A stretch of DNA of 64,000 nucleotides, taken from Enoplosus armatus (lineage: Eukaryota > Chordata > Actinopteri > Centrarchiformes > Enoplosidae). Shown here piece after piece: positions 62,625 to 64,000 of the stretch. Both the position numbers and the translations under genes were made by a program. Positions within the stretch are counted from its first letter, which is position 1, and each line of letters opens with the position of its first letter. The notes under the pieces were generated by a model. That model saw only the letters and a list, made by a program, of their open reading frames with translations, was not told the DNA's origin and did not search any database. Location of the stretch: NCBI RefSeq assembly GCF_043641665.1, contig NC_092183.1:4303501-4367500 (forward strand), written 5' to 3'.

Positions 62625-62721
62625 GGACGAGTGGAGGTGGAGGCCGGCAACGAGAACATGAAGTTTGAGACTGGACCTTTCTCATTCTACGGTGTCATGG
62701 CGCTCAGTGCTCCAACACTGG
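62625..62721 (+). CDS. cnnm4: cnnm4 exon 5: CNBH domain, middle
   Basis: The exon encodes residues 622-653: [20 protein letters not shown] followed by [12 protein letters not shown]. It then leaves one base for the next codon, at [22 protein letters not shown] is the segment that most clearly points to CNNM4. The remaining exons are outside the window. Confidence 0.94.
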
Positions 62722-64000
62722 GTGAGTCCAAAACCTGCATCTCTCCTGTCCTCTCCTGTCCTGTCCCCTCCTCTCCTAATGCTCTATTAATTAATCTACT
62801 ACTGTTAAATTAGTATTTGCAGTGTAATGTCACAGGTTTAAATGCCTCTACTGCCACCTAGTGGCACAATCTGCCTTTTCTGACAGAAATGTGAAGTGGA
62901 CAGTAAAATATTTAGTTGAATTAAAATGACTAAAACATTTGTATAACCATGTTTTTCTTTCTTTAGGAACATCTTCTAAGAAATGAATAATGAACATATC
63001 ATAGCACTCCCCCCTAAAAAAAAATTCAAGTAATGTCAAGAATGGGTTTTCACCTATTGTGGATGATTTATATGTTACTTTACCCCCATTCAAAAACCAT
63101 TACAACAAAATGTCTTCCACCAGCATGAGAGCACATGCTGATGTTAAGGTGGCTGCAGCATCACTTCCTTCTTGTTTATTTTACAACATAGCATGATAGG
63201 ATTTCTGTAAGGTCATCTATTAAAACAGCAAATACAAAATATACTACCCCAAAGATATAATCATTTTATTCCACCAGTGTGGCTATCACTGTCACTGAAT
63301 GTATGATTCATTAAACATTAACTCCTGTAGACAGTAGAGGGAAACAACTGCAATATTTACATCCATACGGTATACGGTGTATACATCCGGTGATTGGTGT
63401 GAAGGTGGTCAGTTATATACATCCATCCATCCACATCATCTGACATGACACAGTTTGTGGAATGTGTGTGTGGATTGATAAGTCTTGCTAGTTTCTTTGA
63501 TTCATTTCTTTTATTTTATGGCTTTATTTGACAGAGACAGTGCTCATTGATCAACAGAGGACAACATGTAGATGAGCCGGAGTCAGCCTACAAGGCTAAC
63601 TTTCATCTGTTGTCCTCGGCCAGATGTTTAAAAAGTTGTTTAACTTTTAAGCCTTTATTTTACCAGAATAGTTTCTTGGGATCAGGATATTCTTTTCCGA
63701 GAGAGTCCTGCCAGGAATAGAAAATGCAGCACAAAGCGGCAAAGATGAAGTGACTCGCAACTTGAAATGATTGTACGTATAATTCACAGTGTTTGTTGGA
63801 GTACCAGGTGTGCCAAGTTTGCCTCATAGTACACCATGTGATATACTTTCACCTAATAAACTGGTGGTAAACATGGGACAACTGGTCCACGTAGCTAAAA
63901 CACAAATGATATCAAAACCAGAGCTTTTTGCTTTTATTTAAGAAGGGAAGAAGGTTTGGTTTGAGTTCACTGAGAAAGGTCTCATGTGTCGGATGGGGGA
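62722..64000 (+). other. cnnm4 intron 5, start
   Basis: This phase-1 intron starts with a perfect donor GTGAGT and runs past the window end. No CNNM C-terminal coding sequence was found in it. A stretch at about 63510-63625 (GGCTTTATTTGACAGAGACA through CATCTGTTGTCCTCGG) resembles a dispersed fish repeat, but I am unsure of its class. Confidence 0.85.

Overview
The window is vertebrate, most likely a spiny-rayed (percomorph) teleost. It contains a spliced gene of the CNNM Mg2+-transporter family with long GT-AG introns. CA/TG microsatellites and several dispersed repeats of a kind common in fish genomes lie in and around it. No prokaryotic features were seen. Family names below come from memory of those families, not from a search.

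Region 1 (1 to about 27,260) is one head-to-tail satellite array, cut by the left edge of the window. Two related monomers, about 153 bp (type A) and 124 bp (type B), mostly alternate to give a dimer of about 277 bp, with local A-A and B-B runs. Private variants show larger nested periods: a superrepeat of about 6.3-6.5 kb present two to three times (copy 1 to copy 2 offset exactly 6,333 bp for the first 2.5 kb), a 712-bp tandem duplication near 17-18.4 kb, a 948-bp one near 20.2-21.7 kb, and a 1,640-bp offset pair near 22.1/23.7 kb. Short reading frames on the minus strand are translations of the repeat, not genes.

Region 2 (27,260-30,885) is the array flank. A module of about 0.7 kb next to the array (27,281-28,927, interrupted by about 0.9 kb containing a tRNA-like SINE) recurs at 29,451-30,128. 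A diverged stand-alone relative of the B monomer sits between the two copies (about 28,925-29,060). This suggests the array and its flank were once part of a larger duplicated unit.

Region 3 (30,885-64,000) is the 5' part of a cnnm4-like gene on the plus strand. Five coding exons are visible: 31000-32413, 48002-48145, 48411-48545, 50927-51096 and 62625-62721. They join in frame to 653 codons plus one base and cover the signal peptide, extracellular domain, DUF21 membrane domain, CBS pair and the start of the cyclic-nucleotide-binding-homology domain. The last roughly 120 residues lie beyond the window. The proximal promoter carries CCAAT, octamer and CRE-type motifs. The introns hold dispersed elements: a hAT/MITE-like family ending in GCTGCAAC-type termini, SINE and LINE tails, and a broken RecQ-like helicase fragment. 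No second host gene was found.
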